Shown here piece after piece: positions 24,199 to 35,942 of a stretch of DNA of 64,000 bases (within the stretch, counting starts at the first letter, position 1; each line of letters opens with the position of its first letter). The translations under genes were made by a program, and so were the position numbers. The notes under the pieces were generated by a model. The model was not told the origin of the DNA, ran no database searches, and saw only the letters and a program-made list of their open reading frames with translations. The stretch is from Epiperipatus broadwayi. Lineage: Eukaryota; Onychophora; Udeonychophora; Euonychophora; Peripatidae. The stretch is taken from the NCBI GenBank assembly GCA_028023455.1, contig JAQFVV010012530.1, positions 682,001-746,000 of the forward strand. The letters run 5' to 3'.

Positions 24199-24775
24199 TC
24201 AATTCGCTAGATACAAAGGGCATTCCATGATCTGACAGAATTTTGTGAGGAAATTCCCAGTCTTAAAGTGCTGTTGCTCCAAAACCCGAATAGTTTGTCT
24301 TGCGTTAGCTTGAACTACTGGATATGCCGCTACCAACTTCGAAAACACGTCATATGTCACCATGAGATACTTCATTTTATTGAATGGAGGCAGAGATCCA
24401 TAGAAGTCTATCGCTAGTAAGCTGTTGGGCATATATAGGTTGCAGTGGTCCTACCCCTGATGTGTTAGAAGGCTTGGTTGCTGACCATACAATGCATCTA
24501 CCAAGAACGTCTGCAATATTGGCATTCATTCCTGGCCAGCAAAACCAACGGCTCAGCCATCCCTCAACTTTATTTACCCCATAATGTCCGTAAGTGTTAT
24601 GTGCATATTTCATTATTTGCTTCCTCATGGTGACCGGAAAAATAATGTGTTTTTTTCGTAATACGCGCTGTAGGAGTCCCCCCTTCAAGCAACAGTGATT
24701 TTGGTCCCTCCATAGCTGATTATTAGCCGTTTTCATTACAGGCTGATTGCGTAAATACTCATTACTTGTTTGCAA
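24199..24775 (-). pseudogene. Integrase zinc-binding and catalytic core, broken
   Basis: The first frame (24775-24377) has HNTYGHYGVNK and a downstream Cys pair (FCWPG, GRCIVW), the HHCC zinc-binding domain, with one Cys context altered (IVWSATK). A shifted frame (24432-24199) carries LLAIDFYGSLP and MVTYDVFSKLV, with the first catalytic Asp and conserved following segment. The remaining D and E of the DDE triad fall in the disrupted part below 24240. The enzyme would insert retroelement cDNA; this copy is inactive. Confidence 0.85.
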
Positions 24776-25061
24776 TCATTATATTCTTCTTGATGCTTCT
24801 TTAATCTATGCAAATCCTCTTTCTATCCCATTTCGGTTCTATATTTTGACAGCAACTATATAAGCTCTGTCGCAACTCAAGTGTTGTTCTTGAACTACCC
24901 GATATCGGCTTAAAGTGTCTGCCACAATATTTTCTTTGCCATGACAGTATGCCACTTTGTAATTAAATCTTGCAGGAACAAGCTCCATCTTATTAGCCTG
25001 CTATTATTCAGGAAGCTATGATTAATAAATTCGATTCTTATCGTCAGTGATTACTACCACT

Positions 25062-25391
25062 TCAGCGCCTACTAAATACTGCCGAAATTTCTTGAATGCC
25101 CACACAACAGCCAGGGTTTCTTTCTTGGTTAGTGTTATTCACTTCTGGTCCCTTTAGTAAACGGCTAATGAAACAAAACTCAGTGCTGACCCCCTTCCTG
25201 TATCTGAAACAGCGTAGCCCCAATCCAAACCCGCTGCTGTCCATTTGTAGAAAGAATGGCTTGTTGAAATCGGGATATGATAGCATAACTTTATACAAAA
25301 ATCCCGCCATCACGCTCTGAAAACTACGCTCATGCTGTTCATTCCACACCCATGGTTTCCCTTTTCTTAATAACTGCAGTAACTGCTCCAT
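25062..25391 (-). pseudogene. RNase H domain of the Gypsy element
   Basis: The frame contains the connection segment (LLRKGKPWVWNEQHERSFQ) followed by FFLQMDSSGFGLG, matching the RNase H start D-x-S-x-x-G-x-G, and ISRLLKGPE-VNN. The frame is interrupted after VFSRR; more RNase H-like codons continue in other frames down to about 24800. Confidence 0.8.
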
Positions 25392-25639
25392 GTCAAGTGA
25401 AAAATTTCTATAAAATCGATTAGAAATTACATAGTCCGAGAAAAGATTTAATGTTTTTTATTCCGGTGTGTGGGAAATTCCTGAATTGCTCGGATTTTTT
25501 CAGGATTAGGTAATATTCCTCTTTCGGTAATTATATGACCTAAAAAATTGACCTCATCAGTCATTATCTTACTCTTGTTTAGATTAATTCAAATGCCCTT
25601 TCTCTCACTCCCCCAGCAACATTTATAAATGCACAAAGT

Positions 25640-26293
25640 GCTCATCTATGCTTTCCGACGCCACCACGGTGTCGTCAACATACATTATATAACTAAATTC
25701 TTAGTATCCTCGGATAACACCTGATCCAGACATTGTATAAGCCCCGCTCCACTATTTTTTAGCCCGAAGGTAACCCGGTTAAAATTATACACATGTCTAT
25801 TATATTTAAATGCCGTATATTTCTGATCCTCTGGATGAAGTTTGATTTGCCAATAGCTGGCAGTTAAGTCGAACGTTGAAAATATTTTCTTTTTTTGAAA
25901 TTTCGATAACAATTCGCTCATAGTCGAAAGAGCATTAATATTTGTTAACTTATTTAACTGCCGGGCATCCAAACACAACCAAATTCATCCATCTTTTTTT
26001 TTTACTGTTACGATGGGGTTATTAAAGGGAGACGAACATTTAGATATAATCCCCCATTTATGGATTTTGTCTATCTGTTCTACTTTATGTCTATATTGAT
26101 GAGGTATAGGATACGCATGGGCTTGATATGGCTGGTCTTTCGTAAGCCTTATCCTGTGTTCGTACTCTTGGATTACCCCAGGAGCCTCAGAAAATACACT
26201 TTCATATCTATTGAATAGCTTCTTCAGTTGATTTCTTTGATTATCAGTTATGTATCTTGACTCATCCACCTTTTCCCCTCTCTCTATTTCCAT
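25640..26293 (-). pseudogene. Gypsy reverse transcriptase
   Basis: Two frames separated by a one-base problem near 25980 cover the palm and fingers: HRIRLTKDQPYQ, SPFNNPIVTVKKKDG, LDARQLNKLT, FSTFDLTASYWQIKL (motif A), TAFKYNRHVYNFNRVTFGLK, then YVDDT (25684-25670, catalytic Asp pair) ending soon after in a stop. Motif order and residues match Ty3/Gypsy RT. G-L-K-N-S-G in place of the usual G-L-x-N-A is a likely decay substitution. Confidence 0.9.
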
Positions 26294-26381
26294 TCCTGCG
26301 CTTTGTGAACCACTGTTTATTTACTTCACCCTTTTGGTGTTTTGTAAACAGAATTATTATGTTGTTTATTTCTGCCTGACT

Positions 26382-26852
26382 TCATTTATAATCCAATACA
26401 CAGCCTGTTTTGTACATAAAGTCCGAGCCTAATATGACCTCGTGAATCAGACCTTCCAAAATCAACAGAATGTGCCTGTATTCTCCTGCTGCCATGTGTA
26501 ATTTCACCCATGCCTGTTTGGATGCCAACTTCCCCCTCTTACCATTACAGCAAAACATGTTTTTAATGCTCTGTTCTCCACTACATACCAGATTCGCTAC
26601 TTGCATACCATCAATTTCAGCGTTTCCATCCTCATACTGATTATCCACCACCCTATTGTTGTCCAATGCCATTAGTATTTCGGCCATCTGCTCTACTGTT
26701 TGCTTGCCAATCATTATTTGTCCCACATTCCCAGGTAAACCACGCCTAACTATATGCATAATATGCTGCTCCGACAATGTGTATGCTGCGATTGATCTCA
26801 ATTTCACTACTTTTCTATGAAAAATGTAATAAATAACTCCCCCAGCTGCCAC
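26382..26852 (-). pseudogene. Gag end and protease remnant
   Basis: The 156-codon frame ends with HVLLVVEG-like wording (RHILLILEGLIHEVILGSDF) and TGCVLDYK, matching the second half of Gypsy retropepsins (ILG-x-DF). The catalytic D-T/S-G triad is not visible in frame. The upstream half contains no clear zinc knuckle. The retropepsin part is a family-level call; the N-terminal part is unassigned. Confidence 0.6.
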
Positions 26853-27030
26853 CTGTCCTGCTCTTATTGAAACTTAACATTTTTCTGAAGCTCCCCCCTC
26901 CCCTATAATTTGCCAACAACAAAAACTTGTATTCACCGAACATTTGCTGATTTTACATGTAATGAGTTCCACCAGAGCTGGACTTCTCCCTGTGACTGCA
27001 AGCTAGGGCAATTCTTGCTCCTCGCTTAAA

Positions 27031-27243
27031 CTATTCAAGATACAAGTGTTCCAAGCTATCTAAGTGATCACTTGGATTCTCCCCTCTGTTCCATGAAAAT
27101 GTTATTTTTAGCAGCTGATTTACTGCCTCCATTTTATGTATGTGCACCCACGTTTTTATATTCACAGGTTCCCTTTCTAACACTACTCTTTTTATTAATC
27201 CGTCCAACTCTATATCTTTTTCCATTTCTCTATTTTGAAACAA
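27031..27243 (-). pseudogene. Gag-like N-terminal fragment
   Basis: A 70-codon frame lies between the primer-binding region and the protease remnant. It contains KITFSWNRGENPSDHLDSL, similar in style to the Gag segment F-x-G-x-x-P-x-x-FL. Position supports Gag; sequence support is weak. Confidence 0.45.
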
Positions 27244-27273
27244 TATTTCTATTTCACTAAATTTAAATACTGT

Positions 27274-27490
27274 TTACTTATTTCTCTTTAAAATGGAACA
27301 TATGACTGACTCCACCTACTTGTCCTTTTTTCTCTACCCGTTCTTAACGCTGTAACTCCGCCCAAATATCCAACTGTCTCTGATTTACTTATTTCTCTTT
27401 AAAATGGAACATATGACTGACTCCACCTACTTGTCCTTTTTCTCTACCTGTTAACGCTGTAACTCCGCCCAAATATCCAACTGTCTCTGA
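27274..27490. repeat. Tandem duplication in Gypsy 5' leader, 110-bp unit x2
   Basis: Units start at 27274 and 27384 (TTTACTTATTTCTCTTTAAA) and are nearly identical, differing by a few deleted bases in the second. They lie between the 5' LTR and Gag. Confidence 0.9.
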
Positions 27491-27671
27491 TTTAACAGAA
27501 TGATTTATTTTAACTAACATAAATGTCAAAATCTCTTCATTTAAAAAAAAAAAAGTTCCGTCAATTTTTTTTATAAAATTAAACCACTTTAAAATACATA
27601 ATTTAGCTTTTCTTTAAAAATTTTTATTTTCAAACAGTAGCAAAACATTTCATTAACTTTCATTTATGACA

Positions 27672-27697
27672 AGTTCGGTCCACGTTGGTACGCCAGT
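27672..27697 (-). promoter_or_regulatory. Primer-binding site of the Gypsy element
   Basis: Just inside the 5' LTR (minus strand) the sequence reads ACTGGCGTACCAACGTGG. The TGGCG start is typical of a tRNA 3'-end complement in Ty3/Gypsy elements. The priming tRNA was not identified. Confidence 0.55.
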
Positions 27698-29320
27698 TGT
27701 ACCGGGTTCGATACGATGCGATTCCACATACTCTACATGCTAGGTTTAAACCTTATTTATAATAAATTTATAATCTTATATTATAAATATTACGTGAATG
27801 AACCGGCACATTCAAGCAGAGTAGAGAATATTATTGATAGTAGAGCTGTCAACAATACCCACGATCAGACCGAGCTATGCAACGCATAACACGATCACAT
27901 TTCCAGATCGTGGCCCACCTCAACTGCTAGATTCAAACCCCTACTATCCAAACACTTTATTTGTTTTGGAGTAAACCCCAACCACCAGATAGTTATCTAA
28001 AAGTAACATGTTCGGACAGTAGGCCCATAATTCAGTGCTCGAAAAATCCCTTAACTAGCTTAGTCTATTTTTAATTCAATAACAACTTATTCCTTAACTA
28101 GTGGCAAAAGAATTGACCGACAAAATAAAGCTTTAAGTTTAAAAGACAATTATTTTTTATATAATGATCACGCACATTTTTAATTCACACTATATCATAT
28201 AACAAAGCATAAAATAATATTTGACATTTAAAACACACATTGATAGTTAGTCTATGTATGCTATAGAGTTCATATTTCTTGACTCTCGGAGGCTTTAACT
28301 AATGTGATGGCTACTTTAGAAATGAGAATAAGAAAATGTTATTACCTATGATTTTTGAACGTGGATTTACAACTGTGTTTTCTTCCTGGTTGCTGCTTCA
28401 ATTGAGAATATTTCCAACCAGCTGGGACGTTTTCTTGAGGAGTATTATTATTTATTGGCACTATTCTTGGGGACAGTTAAATATTGACGGCGGATTTCAA
28501 GTTGTTATGAAAGCATTATCCTTTTCACGGGCAGGTTTTGCTGTTTCACTGGACTCAGGCTAGAGAAAGTCGTATGTTTCCGATGTTTTAACACTGCATT
28601 ATTGACTGATTTAATCTAAACTGCTCAATCTAAATGGTAATCTCAACTGATTGTCCGATGAAAAACTGGACTATTTATACTTAAGGTCTGTTGTCATTTC
28701 GATGTCCGCCAGCAATATCTGTTGTCGAAATTCCTTCCTTTTTAATTACATTCCTCGAGATAAACTTTTAATCCAGTTGTTAAATATGTTAATTAGCAGC
28801 CATCGCAAACATAGTGTTGTTTTTGTTTAACTTAATAGCCATCGCTGTGTTTTTTAATGATAATTTTCTATATCATTTTTTTAGTATTTACTACGCATAC
28901 ATTTATTATATTTACAATCGCACATATATATTTTACTAATAAACTCATATTAATTTGCCATTTACGCACATATATAATTTAAGATCAATTCACTATTTAG
29001 TTTTTAAGATGACCTTTTTTTCTTTAACTTAAATAAAAGAGATTTATATTTTTAATTATTTGAAAATCAACTTCTTTTATAAACTTTTAACTTGATATTT
29101 CTAAAGCCAACCCCCTTCCCCCCTTTTAATTAATTAATTGTAACTTTTATTTCGACTACTAATAATAGAAAACTCTTTGACTTTTAATTTAACATTTCGA
29201 AAAAAAAATTGCAATAAAAAAACTCTAAACTTTTACGTACTATTTTCTTTTAATGACTGTATTTTATTTTAATAATTTTTAGAGAAAATTAGATATATGT
29301 ACCAACACGATCTTGGTACA
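27698..29320 (-). repeat. 5' LTR of the Gypsy element
   Basis: A 1623-bp repeat, collinear with 21593-23247, with TGTACC/GGTACA ends. Its TATA box is at 28679-28671. On the plus strand, sense-looking frames here (for example 28336-28563) are not genes. Confidence 0.92.
28671..28679 (-). promoter_or_regulatory. TATA box in 5' LTR
   Basis: TATAAATAG on the minus strand at the same LTR position as 22627-22635. It would drive the full-length element RNA. Confidence 0.6.
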
Positions 29321-31216
29321 ATATATAAGATTATAATCTCAAAATAGCTGAAACGATCTAAAAATTCATACACGTGATCAGGTAATTTCATTTTAAGCAG
29401 TACAAAAAAAAGAGATTAAACAACAAAAAAAAAACCTGAGTTGCATCTTTTTTATAAACCCAAATATATAATTTAAAATATTAAAGGGCTACAAAATATA
29501 ACACTATGAGTCAGAGCATTTAAGTAGACTAGATAATTTGATGGAATGATAAGACTAGATCTCCATAGATCAGAGTCAGTTGTCACCTGTAGTGCTCAAA
29601 TGTTTCAACTCATAAGCAATAAACTATATGGATTATATATATTTTTAAAACATTTAAGAATCCACTATAATCTCATTATAAACCAAAGACACTATATATT
29701 ACATAAAATAGCTAGATTCTGATTTCTGAACTATGATAGTAAAATGTTCAAACCTTATGCTTAAGAACCTATAACTCTTATCAAACACCATTGATCTATT
29801 AAGTTTACTATTTTCATAGCAAAAGCAGATATAATAAAAATAGGTCTTCTTTTGGAAACAAAAGATTTTACTAATCAGTAATCTCATAACAGATTGGAGG
29901 CAGGAAAAACTAAAGCTGTTCAGAGACTGACTAAATCTAATATCTAAATGTATAGGAAGTTTGACAACAATAGGCAATTGAAGATATGGGGGGAAAAAAT
30001 CTGAGAAAAAAATAGCATGATAATAAGAAAATACCTTGTTTATAAATTATAAGACAAAGCTCCAGCGAAGAGAGTAATAGATTTCAAATGAATAATATAT
30101 TAATTTAAAATAAATTTGGGAATAATATTAAAAAAAAAAATATAAAGTTGAAAGATTCATACTGCCAACAATAATCTATTAATGGATTACAAATTATTAA
30201 ATTTATGAGATAAATTAAGTATAAATATAAGATAAATGATGTTATTAAGCAAATGAAATGTGAAAATATTCAAGAAAACTATAGTGTAGAGAATAATTAA
30301 GTTGTGTGAAAGAAAAAAATAAATAAAATAAAGTAGTCTATAAAATGAGAGAATATGAAAAGAATATAATGAAATAGAATTAGAAGTGAATTGAGATATA
30401 GTAGATAAAAATAGACAGCTAGATTAAAAGAAAAAAATGTAATGAAATGATAGGTGTAATTTAATTCATAATACAAATGAAACAGTTTATATGGAAAAAG
30501 TATGGCCAATTTAAAATACAATTTAATGTTAGTTCAATGCGGTTTAATCAAGATAAGAAATATTCTGTCATATTTCCTGTTACCACTTGTGGTTCAAATA
30601 TGCTCGTGCCCTAAAATTTTTGTGGTAAATAGCGAAATTATTTCACTTCATAGCACATATATTGATTGAGAAATGGCTTTGCAGAAAGCTTGGAAAGAGA
30701 ACCAGTCATCCTTTCATTTGGATACGAGTAGGTATTATACTAGAATTATATTTAAGTGTTAAGTGAATTGTAAGCATCAAAACAAATGTATCATACAACT
30801 CCTGAATAGCATTTTAATATCTGCAATAATATCAGTAAATTCTATTTAAACTGTGTAATATTAAATAACCAATAGACACGATTGTGAAATATATTCTTAA
30901 ATTAGTTTCTAATTATCAGCCTTTCAGAATTGAAAAACATTCAATTGTCTGCATTTACTCAGTAGTTACCTTTATTTCTATTACACTATTCAAGCAATTT
31001 CAGCACTCAAATGTAAAACAAGCTGTTTGTCTAATTAAATAAATCTGATACAAAGGCAACAATTAGGCAGTGATGTACCTGGCTACCTACATTTAATTTT
31101 CTCTTTAGATGAATCTGTAAATACTGCTTTGACATCTAAAAAGAATACTAAGATGATTAATCAATTAATTGAAGATTCTTTGGATTAAAAAAAAGGAATT
31201 TAGTGTAATACTACAA
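29321..31216. other. Intron without recognised features
   Basis: Very AT-rich. Frames at 29699-29977 and 30297-30521 (minus) are Phe/Ile/Leu/Tyr-rich and look accidental. Confidence 0.5.
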
Positions 31217-31224
31217 CAATGTAC

Positions 31225-31965
31225 GGTACTTACATATTATCCTGTCTTCCGAGCTTGGTTACCTTTCTCTTTAATTATACAGTTTCAGGGACATACAATT
31301 ATTTGTTTGTTTGTTTTTTTTGTTTAATTTTATTTTATCAAATGTGTTAATTGTCAAGTTTAAAAAATTAGTAAATCAATTATAAATTCCATTTAGAATG
31401 TTTACTTCAATTTTTTTAAATTTATATTATGGGTAAACACATTCTGAACATTATCGAGTGTCTTTATTTTGATCACACCCACACACTCTGAACATTATCC
31501 AGTGTCTTTATTTTGATCACAATTACTTTGGCAAAATGATGAAAGTTTGGGATCTTCCTTTGACAGAACAGAATGCAGTGGAATATTTCCAAAGAAACAG
31601 AATCCCCCCCCTTAGAAAAAATGTGATAATGGGAACAATGTAGCAGTGTTTCTTTATGTATATATATATATTAGTAAATTGAATTCTGAGTTAATGGACA
31701 TGATATGAAATTTTACGTTTCTTATATTTTTATATTAATAAGTTGCCTTAATACAAAAAAAATAATAATAAAGTGGAAATATTATATAATTAATTTTTGC
31801 AAAAATTTTTCTTTTTTTAAATTAACAATTAAAAAAATGTAAATATTAAAGATGAGTTTCTTATCAACCATTTTATTTTAAATATTTATTGCTCCCCTGA
31901 AACTGTCTAAGTGAAAAAAAAAAAAATGGTTACCAAGTTTGGGAGACAGGATAATACATAGTACC
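31225..31965. mobile_element. TIR element with 8-bp target duplication
   Basis: The left end GGTACTTACATATTATCCTG and the right end (reverse complement GGTACTATGTATTATCCTG) continue to match imperfectly for about 65 bp, including TTGGTTACC and ACAGTTTCAGGG. The flanks are CAATGTAC (31217-31224) and CAATGTAA (31966-31973), 7 of 8 identical. The 8-bp duplication fits hAT-type or similar DNA transposons. No transposase is visible. Confidence 0.75.
31440..31521. repeat. Tandem duplication, 44-bp unit x2
   Basis: CTGAACATTATC-AGTGTC followed by TTTATTTTGATCAC occurs twice inside the 31225-31965 element. Confidence 0.85.
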
Positions 31966-31973
31966 CAATGTAA

Positions 31974-32889
31974 TTTATAAATTGAACATTCATTGGCAAG
32001 TTTGTTTGTTCTTTTGGTAAACTTAGTACATTTCTTTATTTTTTCGATTTATTTGGTTTTGAAAAAAGGAGAAAGGGGGTGGTGAGAAGTGGAAGAAAGT
32101 GAAAAATATAGTCACTTGTAAGTTTTCCAGATTGAGCTTGATTTCTCGTAATACTATCTACTTAATATTGGACTTACAAAATTAATTGATGTACATGATT
32201 TCAAACAATCTCTTCTTATTTGTAATTCACAAATTGGTTTAGAATTTTTATTCCTATTTGTCTTGAAAATTTTGAAATTTATTTATTTGCTTTTTAAAAA
32301 GTGAGGGAGGAGATAAAGAAATACAAACAATTATAGAAGTGTTGACAACTTGTCAGCTACATTCAATACAAATTCTGAAACAACTGCAATAAATTAATAT
32401 AAAATAGGTTTAAAGGAAACTTTTGTATTTAAATGGATTCCACTGCCACCCAATAGTCGTTTTCTTTTTATTTCATACACACACACAAAAAAAAAAAATC
32501 ACAACTTCATATAGACTGAATAATTTGGCAGAGTGAATGGACAATGCAAAATCACTCTAAACTCCATCTCCTCCAGCTTTCTTTTCTCCATCCTAAATGA
32601 TCCAAAGTCTAAATGAAAAATATAAAACGGTTTAAATGAACATCTCTAAGTGTAATGTTTCCATTTATTTTTCAAATCAAAACATTTTGAATAATATCAA
32701 TGGAGAACACAAAGTTTATTTTTGTGATATGTGACATTGGGAAAATGTTTCCTTTTTTATCTTTGGTTTCTATTGTATTTTTTAACTATTTACAAATCTA
32801 AAATTTTAGATATGTAAAGCATGTTGAATCTTAAATTTATTGATTAGTTATCCCAGAACTATTTTATGATGGATGCAGTGCTTAAAGGA
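31974..32889. other. Intron without recognised features
   Basis: AT-rich with short purine-rich stretches; nothing recognised. Confidence 0.5.
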
Positions 32890-33652
32890 AACAATATGAG
32901 ACCTTTCATTGACAATTGACGTCACTCTAATTCCGTTATTTTTAATGCTAGGATAGACATTTTATAGTCATTAGTTAGATTTTTAAAAGTTCTGTAAGAT
33001 GCTGCCCTCTCTTGAATTATTTTACAAGTAAAAAATCAATAAAACTGCCTGTGAAGTTAAACAAAAAAGAAAGCTTGTCGGTGATTGGCTCTCAGCCATC
33101 AAAGACATTCTGATTGACTGGAAAGAGCAAAGAAACCGCCTAATATAAAAAAATAAAGAAAAACGCTAAGATTTTCATTTCGAATATGATAAACAAATGT
33201 TTTAAACTATTATAAAAGTATTTTTTGAGAAATTACAAATCATTTTCATAAAATATGCTAAAAAACAAAATTATTTTAGAGAAATATTGAAGATTTTAGT
33301 AAAAATATTTAAGATTTTAGCAAAAAAAATATTTACTTTTCTGTAACGTAAAACTGGAAAAAAAAAATTTACATCAGCAACTCTTTAATTTGTTACTACG
33401 TTCACTTTTAAATTTGCCGAAATTGAATATTTTATAGTAAATAAATAGAAATTTATTTTTGAAAGAACTTTCGTTCACTTTCATAACCTGATAAATTATT
33501 AATATACTTTTTATAAATGAATCTAAAGTGAATATGATATTAAAGGTGAATATATTTTGACAATTGACTTTGTCTTCAGTTTGCGAGTTGGCCAATTAAA
33601 AGCTTTGATTTTTACCTCACACGACCAACAATATAATTAGCGGTTAAAAAGG
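32890..33652 (+). repeat. Dispersed repeat R, copy B
   Basis: Same unit and orientation as 9834-10598 with high similarity, from ATGAGACCTTT to about TATAATTAGCGG. The antisense frame seen in copy A (MANSQTEDK-NCQNIFTFN) is open here too (33374-33595) and ends in an extended C-terminus. No target duplication was found. Confidence 0.8.
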
Positions 33653-34236
33653 AAATTGACTGCAGGAAGCTGAGTACATCAGAACCTATCAATATATTTT
33701 AATGACATCAATTATATGCTAACTGCAATCATTTTTTTGACTCTATTGGAAAATAATATATATCATGTTGTTATAAGATTTCTCTCTAGCTTACATTTAA
33801 AATCTGTAATGATTGTAGTAATCTTCTTTATATTACTCTAAAAAAATCTAAGAATGTCATGCTTTGTTTTAGTATATATCTCCTCTCAATGTATGACAAA
33901 AATAACCATAGTAAGCTTTTAACTAAGTTACTTGTTGATAACCTATTGTCAGAACTATTATAACTAAATAAGAAGATTGTCTTGAAATCAAAACTTTAGA
34001 ATGCTAAGATTCTCAAGTCTATCGCTTGAAAACAGTAGCTGTTAGATGGATAAGTACAATCTTATTACTCCACTTTATCAAAGGCAAATAAAGTAGTCTA
34101 AAATCTGGCTGACACTACATAACCATCTAGTGACCATTGATTACTCATGTTTATAATGATTAAAAATGAATTAATGCTAAATAATCTACAATAATTTTGA
34201 GGCTTTCTAATCTAGAACTTTGTTAATATGGATTAG
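33653..34236. other. Intron without recognised features
   Basis: AT-rich unique sequence. Confidence 0.5.
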
Positions 34237-34406
34237 TATATAAAATTAAAAGTGTATGAAGTGCTTGAAAGAGAAGCTATAGAGAGTGCAAAAAATATTA
34301 AACACTAAGCACTTTCGATGCCGTTTGCCTCATATTCATAGCGATAATGTGAAATGCACTCTCTATAGCTTCTCTTTCAAGTGCTTCATACGCTTTTAAT
34401 TTTATA
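34237..34406. repeat. Hairpin with about 50-bp arms and Penelope-like loop motif
   Basis: Arms 34237-34290 and 34355-34406 are complementary with about one mismatch (GAAGTGCTTGAAAGAGAAGC in the left arm). The loop, read on the minus strand, contains ATGAATATGAGG...GAAAGTGCTTAG. This resembles the hammerhead-like segment in the Penelope fragment at 35588-35668. Confidence 0.75.
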
Positions 34407-35543
34407 TATTACAATATCGAGTGAGAAGTTTAAAATTCCTAATAGTTTACTAATATGGATTAGGTAATTCATAGTAAATATTCCAGTAAATGGTTGATGT
34501 CATTAAGCCTGCTTTGCTAACAATTTGAAATATATATTTTAGATCACTGTATAAAAATGTGGTATCTGTTTTTTTTAATAAAAGCATGTAAATCATCAGA
34601 CTAAAAGCTGAAGAACAAGACTGTAGACTATAAATGTATAAAATAAAAAAATTACACATGGCTATTATTTAGAGTAAGGTACAGAGATTTGGATTTTTAA
34701 TTAATGATATTAAGAGGTTAGTCATGAGCAATAGAAAAAAGTAGAGAAGATGAATAGCAAAAAAGTCTAATGATAAGATGTACTTGATTAAAAAAGTTCA
34801 TTTATCCCTCAAATGAGAATTAAGTTGAACTGGATGAGTTATAATCTAAAACAATTTATCTAAAGGATACTGGTACTTGGAATTATGAGACAAAAATCTG
34901 AGGTTTACTAAAAGTGTCTTTGGACTAATTCATAAATAGTTTTCAATTAAAATTCATATTAAGTAAATATAGGCAGAATCATATAGTGAACACAATAGTA
35001 CACATATCAATGTTTAAATATCAGATTTTGTCTTCTGAAGGATTGAATAAACCACCATTATATTCTAAAGAATGTTATCCCTAGTTTGTGATATATTCAT
35101 AGCATTAATTAATGTATATATTCAGAATGATTAATAGAAGTAAACTTTAAGATCATCTTAAATCCTTATGATAATTTAAACACCTAAGATACGTCTTAAA
35201 AGAGGGATCTTTTGAGATATTCAATGAAATACTCTTCCTCAGCTCTCATCATGTTCAGAACAATTCAGACTGAACTTCAGAAGTGGAAATTAATAATCTC
35301 TTTTACTTAAATAACTGTTGACACTATAACCCATGAATCACACAAATAATGTACAGTATTATCTTATCTAGTACAATTGAAGAAAATAGAATCACTACTG
35401 CATTTATTAAATGATTGAAATGTCAATAATTCATTGACAATGATTCGCTGTATTTCCAAAAAAAAAATAGTATAACTAATTTATTTTAATTTGTAATAAT
35501 TTTAAAATAAAATAAAAAAGCACCAAATATATTAATATATTAG
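34407..35543. other. Intron without recognised features
   Basis: AT-rich unique sequence; a frame at 34450-34659 (minus) is low-complexity. Confidence 0.5.
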
Positions 35544-35587
35544 TTAATATATATATGTGCTCTGCGCACAGATAATGAAGCTATTAA

Positions 35588-35668
35588 ACTTAAGTAAAAT
35601 TATCAAAAGTTACCGCCAAGCGCTTTCGGGACAGTTTATAGTCCCATATTCATGGCTACTTGTGTTTA
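35588..35668 (-). ncRNA. Hammerhead-like motif in Penelope tail
   Basis: On the minus strand, GGGAC-loop-GTCCC forms a perfect stem II followed at once by GAAAG, a CGC-TTG-GCG hairpin and GTA. A long outer pairing (AAACATAAGT with ACTTAAGTTT) could make stem I. The usual CUGAUGA box is replaced by CATGAATAT, so catalysis is doubtful. A second copy is at about 36980-37060 (+). Confidence 0.4.
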
Positions 35669-35942
35669 GTTGAGAATTGTAATATTAATGCAAATTCGTA
35701 TGAAGATGCTACATAGACCATTTTCGGGACAGAGAAAAGCAGGGCTCTCTTCTATTGATTGCTGCTGGGTCACTTACTATGTAGAAAGCTTCCCTGACTT
35801 TGCGCTTAATATCGTTTATTTCAGAGCAAATGACACTGGCTGTGGTGGGTAGAAAGGCATGGCCAGTGGCTCTCTCATGCTCAACGAAAATTGAATTCCC
35901 TTCAAGCATTGTTTTAGTTGTTATAGAGATATCTATGTTGAG

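Larger units (their letters stand above)
21593..29320 (-). mobile_element. Complete Ty3/Gypsy retrotransposon, decayed
   Basis: The element has two LTRs (21593-23247 and 27698-29320) with TGTACC...GGTACA ends, and is flanked by ATATAT on both sides (21587-21592 and 29321-29326), a probable target duplication in AT-rich DNA. The internal part reads on the minus strand as primer-binding site, Gag remnant, protease remnant, RT, RNase H, integrase, GPY domain and purine tract. The RT-before-integrase order defines Ty3/Gypsy. No envelope gene was seen. The LTRs differ by many small indels and substitutions, and every domain has stops or shifts, so it is an old, inactive copy. Confidence 0.92.

Noticed and set aside
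28336-28563. 75-codon plus-strand frame inside the 5' LTR
   Set aside because: The matching stretch of the other LTR is interrupted, and it lies antisense to the LTR transcript; no family similarity.
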